From Halorubrum yunnanense (GTDB taxonomy: Archaea; Halobacteriota; Halobacteria; Halobacteriales; Haloferacaceae): a stretch of DNA of 61,488 nt. Under the pieces are notes generated by a model, which was not told the origin of the DNA, ran no database searches, and worked only from the letters and a program-made list of their open reading frames with translations. The position numbers and the translations under genes are program-made. Of this stretch, positions 45,501-55,936 are shown in pieces (within the stretch, counting starts at the first letter, position 1; each line of letters starts with the position of its first letter). The DNA lies in contig NZ_JAODIX010000035.1 in assembly GCF_026586675.1 (NCBI RefSeq), positions 44,597 to 106,084 on the forward strand. Direction: 5' to 3'.

Positions 45501-47027
45501 ATGGCAACGGAAGCCGCGGCCGACGACGCGACCGACGCCTCCGAGACGTACGAGGCCCTCTTGGACCGCGTTCGACGCTGGAACACGGTCGGGAGCGCCG
45601 CCGGCGTGCTCGGGTGGGACCAGCAGGTGATGATGCCCGAGGGCGGCACCCCCGCCCGGTCGAAGGAGCTCTCGACGCTCTCGTCGATCCGCCACGACAT
45701 GATCACGGACGAGGCGACCGGCGAGCTGCTCGCCGAGCTCGACGACGCCGACCTCACCGACGAGCGGGCGGCGGTCGTCCGCGAGGTCCGCCGCGAGTAC
45801 GAGCGCGCCGACGCGGTTCCCGTCGAGCTCGTCGAGGAGATCTCCGAGACCGGCTCCGCGGCGCTGCAGGCGTGGGAGGAGGCGAAGGCCGAGGACGATT
45901 TCGAGGCGTTCGCCCCCCACCTGGAGAAGCACGTCGAGCTGAAGCGGGAGTACGCCGAGCAGATCGACCCCGACCGAGACCCCTACGAGGTCCTCTTCGA
46001 GGAGTACGAGCCGTGCCTCTCGATCGACCGCGCCGAGGCCATCCTCGAGGAGCTCCGCGAGACGCTCGTCCCGATGATCGACGCGATCCGCGACTCCGAC
46101 GCGGACCTCGCCGTCGACACCTTCGAGGGCACGTTCCCCGAGGAGGAGCAGGAGGAACTCGCCCGCGAAGCGCTCGAACTCGTCGGCTACGACTTCGACC
46201 GCGGCCGCCTCGACGTCTCCTCGCACCCGTTCACCGCCGGCAACCAGTTCGACTGCCGCGTGACGACCCGGTTCGACGAGTCCGACCCGCTCGGCGCGAT
46301 CGGCTCGACGGTCCACGAGTACGGGCACGCGCAGTACAACCTCGGGCTTCCCCAGGAGGAGTGGGGGACCCCGCTCGGCGAGTCGCGAGACCTCTCGGTC
46401 CACGAGTCGCAGTCGCGGCTCTGGGAGAACCACGTCGGGCGGAGCCGGGCGTTCTGGGAGCTGTTCCTGCCGCGGTTCAAAGAGCGGTTCCCCGAGACCG
46501 ACGAGGCGACCGTCGAGGACGCCTACGAGGCGTTCAACCAGGTGTACGAGGACAACCTCATCCGCGTCGAGGCGGACGAACTCACCTACCACCTCCACAT
46601 CATCGTTCGATTCGAGATCGAGCGCGACCTGGTCCGCGGCGACCTCGCGGTCGAGGACGTCCCGGAGGTCTGGAACGACAAGTACGAGGAGTACCTCGGG
46701 GTCCGCCCCGACACCGACGCCGAGGGCTGTCTCCAGGACATCCACTGGAGCCACGGTAACTTCGGCTACTTCCCCACCTACTCGCTCGGCTCCGTGATGG
46801 CCGCGCAGCTGTTCGCGGCCGCCGACGGCGAGATCGACGACCTCGGCGCGAAGATCGCCGAGGGCGACTTCGACGACCTTCAGGAATGGCTCGGCGAGAA
46901 CGTCCATCAGCACGGCTCCCGCTACGAGACGAACGAACTCGTCGAGCGCGCGACGGGCGAGGAGCTCTCCGCGGACGCGTTCACGGACTACGTCGAAGAG
47001 AAGTACGGCGAGCTGTACGGGATTTAA
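45501..47027 (+). CDS. carboxypeptidase Taq (M32 family)
   Basis: 508 aa. Zinc site STVHEYGHAQYN (HExxH) and the third Glu in SVHESQSRLWEN (HESQS, M32 hallmark). A cytosolic C-terminal exopeptidase for peptide recycling. ATG 45501 begins MATEAAADD, the first plausible start; an ATG at 45494 is out of frame. It ends one base before the stop of the convergent membrane-protein gene. Confidence 0.95.
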   Translation: MATEAAADDATDASETYEALLDRVRRWNTVGSAAGVLGWDQQVMMPEGGTPARSKELSTLSSIRHDMITDEATGELLAELDDADLTDERAAVVREVRREYERADAVPVELVEEISETGSAALQAWEEAKAEDDFEAFAPHLEKHVELKREYAEQIDPDRDPYEVLFEEYEPCLSIDRAEAILEELRETLVPMIDAIRDSDADLAVDTFEGTFPEEEQEELAREALELVGYDFDRGRLDVSSHPFTAGNQFDCRVTTRFDESDPLGAIGSTVHEYGHAQYNLGLPQEEWGTPLGESRDLSVHESQSRLWENHVGRSRAFWELFLPRFKERFPETDEATVEDAYEAFNQVYEDNLIRVEADELTYHLHIIVRFEIERDLVRGDLAVEDVPEVWNDKYEEYLGVRPDTDAEGCLQDIHWSHGNFGYFPTYSLGSVMAAQLFAAADGEIDDLGAKIAEGDFDDLQEWLGENVHQHGSRYETNELVERATGEELSADAFTDYVEEKYGELYGI

Positions 47028-47028
47028 C

Positions 47029-47643
47029 TCAGATCCCCAGCCGGAACCCCGTCATCAGGGCGATGATCCCGAGCATCACGGCACCCTCGAACAGCCCGAC
47101 CACGAGGTTCTTCTTCTCGATCGATTCGAGCCGCGAGGCGTCGGGCTCGGGCGAGAGCGTCTCGTAGTAGGCGCTGAGGTGGAGTCGGTGGGGGACCGCG
47201 AGGCCGAACGCGAACAGCCCCCAGCCGAGGCCGAGCGCGAGTCCGGACCACGTCCCGGCGAACCCGTACCCGAGCCCGAGTTCGGGCGTCAGCAGCACCG
47301 TCCCGGACAGCACGGTCGTCAGCGAGAAGCCGACGAGGAAGAAGACGGCCTTCGGAATGAGTGTGGTGTTCACCGCGGCCGACGCCTCGTCGTCGAGCCC
47401 GCCGAGCGTCGGGCCGATGATCGCCGGGAAGATCAGGGCGAACCCGAACCACACCGCACCCGCGGCGACGTGCGTGTAAAAGAGCAGTTCCGTGCTCGAG
47501 AGGAGGAGACTCGCGCCAAAGAACGCGAGCGGGATAAGCAGGCTCCCGGCCGCGAACGCCGGATTCGCGGCGTCAGCGAGGTGTTGTACGCGCTCCACGA
47601 GATTGTCCTCCGCGACGCGACTGGTCTCGTGACTGACAGCCAT
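47029..47643 (-). CDS. multi-pass membrane protein, unknown function
   Basis: 204 aa with five to six hydrophobic helices: about residues 27-47, 50-75, 92-118, 120-142 and 180-200. SLLIPLAFFGASLLLSSTELLFYTHVAAGAVWFGFALIFPA resembles copper-resistance (CopD-like) or heme-binding four-helix proteins, with one His in the second helix, but the similarity is too weak to call. Start ATG 47643. Convergent with the peptidase. Confidence 0.65.
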   Translation of the reverse strand: MAVSHETSRVAEDNLVERVQHLADAANPAFAAGSLLIPLAFFGASLLLSSTELLFYTHVAAGAVWFGFALIFPAIIGPTLGGLDDEASAAVNTTLIPKAVFFLVGFSLTTVLSGTVLLTPELGLGYGFAGTWSGLALGLGWGLFAFGLAVPHRLHLSAYYETLSPEPDASRLESIEKKNLVVGLFEGAVMLGIIALMTGFRLGI

Positions 47644-47704
47644 GGAACGCCGATCGGTGAATTTTCTGATAAAAATTGGGATCGCCGCAATCGCCGAACC
47701 GAGA

Positions 47705-48373
47705 TCAGTCTTTCCTCGGAACCGAACCGTACAGCTCCTCGTTCTGGATGTGCGTGCTGAACTGCGCGCAGAGACGGCAACAGTCGGCCGCATCGGAGAA
47801 CGTTCGCACGCTGGCGTCCCATCGGGAGTGGACCGATCCGAGCATCGCGCTCCGGACGGACGGTTCGGTCGCGACCATCAGCCGCCGTGCTCGCTCCGGC
47901 GGCGTCGCCTCGGCGGCCGGTCGATCCATCGTCTCGGTGGCAAACAGATCTTCGAACACGCTTCCGATCTCGATGCCGACGCGGAGGTTATCGCCCACCT
48001 GCGGGGCGATGAAGACGGTCGCGTTGCTCGCTCGCGCGAACGCGATGCTCTGTGTCGCCGCGTCCATCTCCTCCAGATCGATGCCGACGTCGATAGCGAG
48101 GAACGCGTTGAACCCCCGTTCGCGAAGACAGTCTCGCGTCTCTTGGAGGAGCCGCAACACGTCGTCTTCCGCGTACTCACCGCTGTCCTGGTTCCACGTC
48201 GCGAATGAGGGGACCTCGGCTTTCGTATCGGCGCCGGCCGGCAACATCGCGTCGACGTCGAAGGTCCGATACGGACCCATCAGGTAGACGAGGAATCGCT
48301 CACGACGAACCGGTGAGAGAGCCTCCGAGTCCCCGTCTGACCGGCGAAGGGCGTCGACGATTCGGTCTCGCAT
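47705..48373 (-). CDS. NDT/TIR-like effector protein, possible regulator partner
   Basis: 222 aa. RFLVYLMGPYRTFDVDAMLPAG and AFARASNATVFIAPQVGDNLRVGIEIGSVFEDL resemble nucleoside deoxyribosyltransferase-like folds (MGPYR-type strand, then a strand-turn before GxEIG...E). Possibly the haloarchaeal DUF7509 family; not confirmed. C-terminal CRLCAQFS contains paired cysteines. It is divergent, with 108 bp between starts, from an ArsR-like regulator and has a leaderless promoter. May be a nucleotide-processing or sensing protein. Function unknown. Confidence 0.55.
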   Translation of the reverse strand: MRDRIVDALRRSDGDSEALSPVRRERFLVYLMGPYRTFDVDAMLPAGADTKAEVPSFATWNQDSGEYAEDDVLRLLQETRDCLRERGFNAFLAIDVGIDLEEMDAATQSIAFARASNATVFIAPQVGDNLRVGIEIGSVFEDLFATETMDRPAAEATPPERARRLMVATEPSVRSAMLGSVHSRWDASVRTFSDAADCCRLCAQFSTHIQNEELYGSVPRKD

Positions 48374-48397
48374 CTCTGTAGTTGTTCCGTGCAAGCA

Positions 48398-48406
48398 GTA
48401 TACAAA
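48398..48406 (-). promoter_or_regulatory. TATA box for 48373 gene
   Basis: Minus-strand tttgtatac is centred 29 nt upstream of ATG 48373, fitting leaderless transcription. The divergent regulator's own TATA-like agaacgattaa lies at 48436-48446, so the 108-bp gap holds both promoters. Confidence 0.5.
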
Positions 48407-48481
48407 CAACGGGTATTTCAAAGATATTCGACTAGAGAACGATTAAGCGCGTAGCGAATCACCGATCGCACGAGAACGCGT

Positions 48482-48874
48482 ATGGGTGAAACAGATCGTC
48501 GGTCTTCGAGAGACGTTCGCCGTCCCGAGCCCCCGCTCCCGGAGGAGAGCGGGCTAACGCTCGAAGAGTACCTCGCGATACAGCAGGCGATCGGGCACCC
48601 GACGCGGTTCCGTATCCTCCGAGCGCTCGTCGCGAACGACGAACTGAGCGCGACCGACCTGAAAGCGGTGGTCGACGCCGACTCTCCCAACTTCCACTAC
48701 CACCTCGGTGAACTGGTCGACGTGGGGCTCGCGGAGAAGCGTCAGCGACGGACCGCCGACAGTCAGGGATTTTACACCTACTACCGGCCGACCGGAATGG
48801 GACGCGGGATCCTCGAACACGGCGTCGAGGAACTGATGCGACGCGAACGCGAGTTCGACGACGCGTACTCGTGA
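48482..48874 (+). CDS. ArsR-like winged-helix regulator
   Basis: 130 aa. IGHPTRFRILRALVANDELSATDLKAVVDADSPNFHYHLGELVDVGLAEKRQR is a complete winged-helix DNA-binding domain with an ArsR-type LRALxxxxELSxTDL start. The tail (EHGVEELMRREREFDDAY) is helical. No metal-binding cysteines. Divergent from the 47705-48373 gene; likely controls the shared spacer, including its own promoter. Confidence 0.85.
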   Translation: MGETDRRSSRDVRRPEPPLPEESGLTLEEYLAIQQAIGHPTRFRILRALVANDELSATDLKAVVDADSPNFHYHLGELVDVGLAEKRQRRTADSQGFYTYYRPTGMGRGILEHGVEELMRREREFDDAYS

Positions 48875-49005
48875 GTACGTCTACACCCCGAGATACCGAA
48901 ATCCGCGGCTGCGCCGCTCGCCTACGAGACCTCCCATCCGGTCGGTCCCGCTACTCGCCGGCCGGAGGCCGGCTCGTTTGTAGTGGCTTCCCTTCGGTCA
49001 GCCAC
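48875..49005. other. intergenic hairpins
   Basis: Two short stem-loops fill this gap. gccggccggaggccggc (about 48959-48975) has a perfect 7-bp stem. agtggcttcccttcggtcagcc (about 48977-48998) pairs 7 bp with its end. They lie between the ends of convergent genes and may act as terminators or REP-like repeats. Confidence 0.4.
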
Positions 49006-50178
49006 TCACTTCTCGATGATGCTCTCCTCGACCGCCTCGCCGAAGTGCCGCGCCACGTCCTCGTAGTAGACGAGCGCCTCGTCGCCCGCCTCCAAGTCGG
49101 TGACCGCCTTCTTCCCGTCCGCGGTCGCGACCTTCACGGTCTCGGCGTTCTGGATCAGCGTCTCGACGCGATCGACCCCGTCGTCCGTCTCGATTTCCGC
49201 CTGGATCCGGAACATCGGCCGCTTCTCGATCTTCACGCGCCCGACGATCGCCTCGCGGGTGTGGCCGGCGGTGTCGACGACCTGCACCTCGTCGCCGCTG
49301 GAGAGCTCGGCGAGGTAGTTGGTGCCGCCCTCGGCGTTGCGGACGTAGGCGTGGACCGCGCCGGCGTTCACCCGGAAAGGGCGCGACTCGACGTACGGGG
49401 ACTCCGCGGTCTCGGCGTGGACGAAGAACAGCCCACGGGACATCGACCCCACGAGCATCCCCTCGTCGTCGTCCATCAGGGAGCCGGTGTCGATGCAGAC
49501 GCGGTCGGCCATGCCGGTGCGCTCGACGGCGGTGACCTCGGCGTGTCGGAGATCCAGCGTCTCGCGGTCGGCGGCGTCGCGGGCGTCGACCGCGCCCCGT
49601 ATCTCGTCGGGGTCGTCGGAGTCGAGGAGGACGCCGTCGGCGCCGATCTCCAGCGTCTCGAAGGCGGTCCGCGCCTCGGCGGCGGTCGTCGCGCCGGCGA
49701 CGAGGTGCGTCTCCTCGCCGACCCGCGCGATCAGGTTCTCCAGCGGGATGATCGACCAGTCCTCGCCGACGACGATCGTGTACTCGGCGTCGTTCGCGGC
49801 CTCCTCGGCGAACCGCTCGTACTCGGTGCCGAGCACGCGGACGTAGACGCCCTGCGCGCGGTCGTCGCGCCGTCGGACGGTCGTCAGGTCCGCGGAGCCG
49901 GAGAAGTCGTCCGGGAGGTCGATCGTCCCGTCGCCTTCGCCGCCCTTGCCGACGAAGTAGGCGTCGGCCTCGGCGTCGCTCTCGACGTCGTCGATGACGT
50001 CCGCCTCGGAGCGGAAGGCGGCGATCGAGACGTCGCCGAGCTCGCGGACGCGCCCCACGTCGGCCTCGTCGACGAGGACCCAGTCCGCGCCGGCCTCGAT
50101 GGCGGTCGTGATCCGTCGCTTGCGCGCCTCCCAGTCGCCGACGCTGCCGTCGGCTTTCACCCAGACCGTGCGTGTCAT
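49006..50178 (-). CDS. aroB': archaeal 3-dehydroquinate synthase II
   Basis: 390 aa. The archaeal enzyme oxidatively deaminates and cyclises 2-amino-3,7-dideoxy-D-threo-hept-6-ulosonate to 3-dehydroquinate. MTRTVWVKADGSVGDWEARKRRITTAIEAGADWVLVD is the family start, and GLFFVHAETAESPYVESRPFRVNAGAVHAY the C-terminal signature. Works after the aldolase AroA' (51888-52679), replacing AroG/AroB. ATG 50178; the frame upstream is shadow. Confidence 0.93.
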   Translation of the reverse strand: MTRTVWVKADGSVGDWEARKRRITTAIEAGADWVLVDEADVGRVRELGDVSIAAFRSEADVIDDVESDAEADAYFVGKGGEGDGTIDLPDDFSGSADLTTVRRRDDRAQGVYVRVLGTEYERFAEEAANDAEYTIVVGEDWSIIPLENLIARVGEETHLVAGATTAAEARTAFETLEIGADGVLLDSDDPDEIRGAVDARDAADRETLDLRHAEVTAVERTGMADRVCIDTGSLMDDDEGMLVGSMSRGLFFVHAETAESPYVESRPFRVNAGAVHAYVRNAEGGTNYLAELSSGDEVQVVDTAGHTREAIVGRVKIEKRPMFRIQAEIETDDGVDRVETLIQNAETVKVATADGKKAVTDLEAGDEALVYYEDVARHFGEAVEESIIEK

Positions 50179-50333
50179 TGTCGGAACCTCACGGCGGGCG
50201 GGCTTGAAAACTGCGGAAGGGTCACGCGTCGCGGGCGGCGACGCGACCCGAGTAGCCGCTCCGGGCGGCGGCGCGCCCCGAAGACGACAAAACACTTATC
50301 CCTGAGATCGCATCGTTCGTCTCACAGCACCGA

Positions 50334-51848
50334 ATGACGCCATCACCTCAGGGGCTCTCGAACGCGGGTTCCCGCTACGCCGCGACGCGCGAGTTCCTCC
50401 GCGAGCGCGCCGCGCCGTTCGTCGGGATCGATCCGCGCGCCCTCGGCGCGTTCCGGATCGCGCTGGCGCTCCTTCTCCTCGGCGACCTGCTCGTCTACCG
50501 GCTTCCGGGGGTGCGCGCGTTCTACACCGATGACGGGGTCCTGCCGCGCTCGACGCTCGCCGAGGTGTACCCCGCCCTGGAGGCCGCCTCGATCCATGCG
50601 ATGTCCGGCTCGGCGCGGGTTCAGACGGCCCTGCTCGCGGTCGCCGCGTGCGCAGCCGTCTGCCTGCTCGTCGGCTACCGGACGCGCCTGTCGACCGGCG
50701 TCTCCCTCGCCCTGCTGGCGTCGCTCTACGCCCGGAACCCGTTCGTGATCAACGGCGGGAACACGATCCTCGTCGTGTTCCTGTTTCTGGCCCTCTTCGT
50801 CCCGCTCGACGCTCGCTGGTCGCTCGGCTCGGGCCGCCGGAACGCCCCCGACGACCGGGGTGACCCGCGGATCTGCTCGCTCGGGACGGCCGTCGCCCTC
50901 CTGACGCTCGTGTCGATCTACGCGGCGAACGCGGTCTCCAAGTACCGGAGCGACGCGTGGATGTCCGGGATCGCGGTCCCCCGGATATTCCAGGTGGAGG
51001 AGTTCGTGGTGCGGCTGGGCCCGTTCGTCTCGGAGCAGGCCGGGGCCCTCGCCGCGATGAACTGGCTCTGGATCGGGCTCCTCGCGGCGTCCGTCCTGCT
51101 GATTGCCCCGTCCGAACGCCTCAGGACCGGGGTCGCGCTCGCGTTCGTCTCCGCGCACCTCGGGATGGCCGCCACGATGCGGCTCGCCGTGTTCCCGTTC
51201 GTCATGATCGCGGTCCTGCTGCTGTTCTTCCCGCCGCGCGCCTGGGACGTCGTCGAGGCGGTCGCCTCGAAGGTCCAAGTGCCAGCCCGGTTCGCGGACC
51301 CCGCGCTTCGAAGCGACGGCGGGAGCGCGGCCGCCCCGGCGTCATCGACGCCTTCGACTCCGTCGCGGGTTCGCCGCGGGGTCCGGGCGGGAGCCGCCGT
51401 TCTGCTCGTGGGCGCCTTCCTCGCGCTCGTCTGGTGGCAGGCCGCGGGGGTCGGGCTCGTCGACCTCCCGGCGTCGGAGTCAACCGGCGAGCTGTCGGAG
51501 GTCAGCTGGTCGTTCTTCGCGCCGAACCCGCCGGACACCTCCAGCTGGTACGTCGCCCGAGCGACCCTCGAATCGGGCGAGTCGATCGACGCGTTCGGCG
51601 GCGGCGCGGTCGCGTTCGACCGACCGCCGGACGCGGCGGAGACGTACCCGACGACCCTCTGGCATCAGTTCGGACACAGGGTGCGGTACGCCGGGGAGAC
51701 GCAGTACCGACCGGTGGCGGCGTACGTCTGCGAGCGAGCCGACGGCGACGTGGAGTCCGTGACCGTCTTCCACGTCGAACAGGATGTCGGTCCGAACGGA
51801 CCGGTGGGAAAGCCGGAGCCGCAAGAGCGCATCAGCACCGCCTGCTGA
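50334..51848 (+). CDS. HTTM (vitamin K carboxylase-like) membrane protein
   Basis: 504 aa. The family opening GAFRIALALLLLGDLLVYRLPGVRAFYTDDGVLPRS, then LSLLASLYARNPFVINGGNTILVVF and a run of membrane helices, fits HTTM proteins related to gamma-glutamyl carboxylase. The C-terminal 130 residues are outside the membrane and contain SWSFFAPNPPDTSSWYV. Substrate and reaction unknown. It is convergent with aroA' and divergent from aroB'. Confidence 0.8.
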   Translation: MTPSPQGLSNAGSRYAATREFLRERAAPFVGIDPRALGAFRIALALLLLGDLLVYRLPGVRAFYTDDGVLPRSTLAEVYPALEAASIHAMSGSARVQTALLAVAACAAVCLLVGYRTRLSTGVSLALLASLYARNPFVINGGNTILVVFLFLALFVPLDARWSLGSGRRNAPDDRGDPRICSLGTAVALLTLVSIYAANAVSKYRSDAWMSGIAVPRIFQVEEFVVRLGPFVSEQAGALAAMNWLWIGLLAASVLLIAPSERLRTGVALAFVSAHLGMAATMRLAVFPFVMIAVLLLFFPPRAWDVVEAVASKVQVPARFADPALRSDGGSAAAPASSTPSTPSRVRRGVRAGAAVLLVGAFLALVWWQAAGVGLVDLPASESTGELSEVSWSFFAPNPPDTSSWYVARATLESGESIDAFGGGAVAFDRPPDAAETYPTTLWHQFGHRVRYAGETQYRPVAAYVCERADGDVESVTVFHVEQDVGPNGPVGKPEPQERISTAC

Positions 51849-51887
51849 GGCCGCTTCTATTTCACCGCGTCCGGGCGGGGCGAGTCG

Positions 51888-52679
51888 CTACGCCTCGACG
51901 AACCCGCCCTCGCGGAGCGCCTCGTCGACGTCGGCGTCGTCGTGGACGACGGCGGACACCGCGCGGGCGATCCCCTCGGGGTCCCCGTGCTGGAAGATCG
52001 ACCGGCCCATCGAGACGCCGGCCGCGTCGCCGTCCATCGCGCCGCGGACCATCTCCACGGTGTCGCGGTCGGTCCCCCTCGATCCGCCGGCGATGACCAC
52101 CGGGAGCCGAGTCGACTCGGTGACGCGGGCGAACGAGTCGCCGTCGCCGGAGTACCCCGTCTTCACGACGTCGGCGCCGAGCTCCTCGGCGAGCCGGACG
52201 GCGTGCCCGAGCGACTCCGGATCGGTCTCGTCGACGCCGGGGCCGCGCGCGTACGCCATCGCGAGCACGGGGAGGCCGAGCCGTTCGGCGTCGGCCGTCA
52301 GCTCCGCGAGCTCCTCGACCTGGTCGGGCTCGTGGTCGGAGCCGACGTTGATGTGGAAGGAGACGGCGTCCGCGCCCGCCCGTACCGCGTCCTCGGCGGT
52401 TCCGGTGACGCGCTTGTCGCTCTCGTCGGGGCCGATCGTCGTCGACCCGTTGAGGTGGACGATGTAGCCCGCGTCGTTCTTGTTCGGGTGGACGCGGGGC
52501 GCGACCCCGCGCTGGGTGAGGACCGCGTCCGCGCCGCCCGACGTGACGCCGTCGATCGTCGACTCGATGTCGACCAGGCCGTCGACGGCGCCCATCGTGA
52601 TCCCGTGGTCCATCGGGACGATGAGGTACCGGTCGTTCGTGGAGATGCGCTCGAGTCGTGCCGAGAGTCCTGCTGTCAT
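51888..52679 (-). CDS. aroA': ADTH synthase (AroA', DhnA-type class I aldolase)
   Basis: 263 aa. TIM-barrel class I aldolase family (FbaB/DhnA). Schiff-base Lys in GADVVKTGYSGDGD, general acid region PMDHGITMG, phosphate site GGSRGTDRDT. In archaea this enzyme condenses 6-deoxy-5-ketofructose 1-phosphate with aspartate semialdehyde to ADTH. A fructose-bisphosphate aldolase role is the alternative, but linkage to aroB' and trp genes favours the shikimate route. ATG 52679. Confidence 0.88.
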   Translation of the reverse strand: MTAGLSARLERISTNDRYLIVPMDHGITMGAVDGLVDIESTIDGVTSGGADAVLTQRGVAPRVHPNKNDAGYIVHLNGSTTIGPDESDKRVTGTAEDAVRAGADAVSFHINVGSDHEPDQVEELAELTADAERLGLPVLAMAYARGPGVDETDPESLGHAVRLAEELGADVVKTGYSGDGDSFARVTESTRLPVVIAGGSRGTDRDTVEMVRGAMDGDAAGVSMGRSIFQHGDPEGIARAVSAVVHDDADVDEALREGGFVEA

Positions 52680-52761
52680 GATGGGTTCGGTCGTTGTGTG
52701 AGAGTGTGGCAATCGCAGGTAAGTGGGTTTCGTTCGGGGACGTATTGGCTCGAAGTCGCCG

Positions 52762-53685
52762 TCACCGCGACTCGGCCGCGCCGATCCGGGCGGCGTAGCC
52801 CCGCTCGGCGCCCTCCTTCAGCTCCCGCGAGAGCGCCTCCAACCGGTCGGCGACCTCGGCGGTCGGGAGGTCGCCCTCGACGCCCTCGGCGACGATGTCG
52901 ATGAGCGCGGACCCGACGATGATCCCGTCGGCGCCGCCGGAGACGATGCGCTCGGCGTGTTCGCCCGCCGAGATACCGAAGCCGACGGCCTTCGGCACGT
53001 CGTACTCGGCGAGCCGGTCGAGGCTCTCCGTGGTCTGGTCGGAGACGTCGTCGCGCGCCCCGGTCGTCCCGAGCCGCGCCTGCACGTAGACGTACCCCGA
53101 CACGCGGCCCATGATCCGGTCGAGCCGGTCGCCGACCGTGGTCGGCGCGACGATGAAGACGAGGTCGAGCCCGAACTCGTCGCAGGCCTCCCGGAGCGGG
53201 TCGGCCTCCTCGGCCGGGAGGTCGGGGACGACGAGCCCCTCGATGCCGGCCGCGGCGGCGCGCTCGACGAAGGCGCGCGGGCCGGTCTCACTCGCGGCGG
53301 CGCCGTTCGCTTCCGAGGCGCTCCCCGCCTCGCCGGCCTCGGTTCCGTACTGGTAGATCAGGTTGTAGTACGTCATGCAGACCAAGGGGGCATCCACGTC
53401 CACCTCCTCGGCGAACGCGAAGAACCGGTCCGGCGTCATCCCGGCGTCGAGCGAGCGCACGAGCGCGCCCTGGATCGTCGACCCCTCGGCGATCGGCTCC
53501 GAGAAGGGGAGCCCGAGTTCGATGACGTCGGCGCCGCCGCGGTCGAGCGCGCGGACGTACTCCAGCGACGCCTCGTAGGAGGGGTCCCCGACGGCGAGGT
53601 ACGGGACATACGCGGGACCGTCGGCGAACGCCTCGGCGATCGCAGCCGAGTTGCCCGTCTCCGTCTCCGCGGTCCGCTCCGACAT
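52762..53685 (-). CDS. trpA: tryptophan synthase alpha subunit
   Basis: 307 aa. Cleaves indole-3-glycerol phosphate. The catalytic Glu49 equivalent is in [15 protein letters not shown], but the second catalytic Asp (Asp60 in Salmonella, in PLADGP) is Glu67 here. The remaining motifs ([12 protein letters not shown] and [11 protein letters not shown]) are typical. The start follows the trpB stop with no gap (TAAATG), so it is co-translated. A 14-residue acidic insert ([13 protein letters not shown]) lies near residue 120. Confidence 0.95.
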   Translation of the reverse strand: MSERTAETETGNSAAIAEAFADGPAYVPYLAVGDPSYEASLEYVRALDRGGADVIELGLPFSEPIAEGSTIQGALVRSLDAGMTPDRFFAFAEEVDVDAPLVCMTYYNLIYQYGTEAGEAGSASEANGAAASETGPRAFVERAAAAGIEGLVVPDLPAEEADPLREACDEFGLDLVFIVAPTTVGDRLDRIMGRVSGYVYVQARLGTTGARDDVSDQTTESLDRLAEYDVPKAVGFGISAGEHAERIVSGGADGIIVGSALIDIVAEGVEGDLPTAEVADRLEALSRELKEGAERGYAARIGAAESR

Positions 53686-54986
<1,301 letters not shown>

Positions 54987-54990
<4 letters not shown>

Positions 54991-55799
54991 GTGGGTGTCT
55001 CCGTGGTGTCAGTGGTCGAATCGCCTTCGTCGTCTGCCTCTGCCCGCGTCAGGGCCCGCGTGTTCGCCTCGACGTCGCCGTCCATGATCGCGCTCCCGAC
55101 GAGCAGCGCGTCGGCGCCGGCCGCCCGCATCCGCCGGACGTCGGCCGGGGAGCCGATGCCGCTCTCGGCGAGCAGCGTCACGTCGTCAGGGACGTGGGGC
55201 GCCACGGACTCGAAGGTTCCGAGGTCGACGACGAGCTCCGCGAGGTCGCGGTTGTTGACGCCGACCGTCGTCGCGCCCGCGTCGAGCGCGGCCGCCAGCT
55301 CCTCCCGGTCGTGGACCTCGACGAGAACCCGGAAGCCGCGGTCGCGTGCGCCGGCGAGCAGGTCGGGGAGGTCGTCCCCGACGAACCGGGCGATCAGCAG
55401 GACGACGTCGCTCTCGACGGCGTCGAGCTGCGACTCGGCGACGACGAAGTCTTTCCGGAGGACCGGGACGTCGACGGCCGACCGAATCCGGTCGAGGACC
55501 TTGACGCTCCCGCCGAAGTGCTCCGGTTCGGTGAGCACCGAGAGCGCCGCGGCGCCGCCGGCGACCATCCCCTCGGCGAGCGCGACGGGGTCGTCCTCGC
55601 GGGTCCCCCCCGTGGTCGGGCTCGTCGGCTTGACCTCGGCGACGACCGGCACGCGCCCGTCGGCCTCAGCTCGGTCGAACGCCGCCCGCAGGTCGCGGGG
55701 GTCGACGTCGACGCGGTCGGTTCGCCCCTTGGCCGCCCGGTCGCGCGCGGCCGACAGTATCGATCTGACCGCGGGGGCCAGCTCGGCTGGATCCTCCAT
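54987..55799 (-). CDS. trpC: indole-3-glycerol-phosphate synthase
   Basis: 270 aa. TIM barrel with [14 protein letters not shown] (catalytic Lys), PVLRKDFVV and [13 protein letters not shown]. Converts CdRP to indole-3-glycerol phosphate. First gene of trpC-trpB-trpA. ATG 55799 lies within a 16-bp palindrome (55798-55813), and a TATA element is centred 29 nt upstream. Confidence 0.95.
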
Positions 55800-55832
55800 T
55801 AGTGTACACTAATGCACGTATCTGTTCATAAG
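55798..55832 (-). promoter_or_regulatory. trpCBA promoter with palindromic operator
   Basis: attagtgtacactaat (55798-55813) is a perfect 16-bp palindrome whose centre is TGTACA. It overlaps the trpC ATG. TATA-like cttatgaac is at 55824-55832 (minus), so transcription should start inside or next to the palindrome. TGTACA is the reported TRP-box core bound by TrpY in Methanothermobacter; the shared core is suggestive, not proof. Confidence 0.75.
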
Positions 55833-55936
55833 ACTTGCGGGCGGGGACCGTCGTCGGGGCGAACTGAGCGCTCCCCGAGATCCGTCGGACGGCTCCGCCC
55901 ATTCGTTTTAACTATCGGAACCGTGTTGTCACGGTC

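Noticed and set aside
44423-46759. 778-aa open frame across ltaE and the peptidase
   Set aside because: Runs antisense to one gene and out of frame with the other; no domain.
51888-52679. Fructose-bisphosphate aldolase as product
   Set aside because: Fold and Schiff-base Lys allow it, but proximity to aroB' and trpCBA makes the ADTH synthase role more likely.
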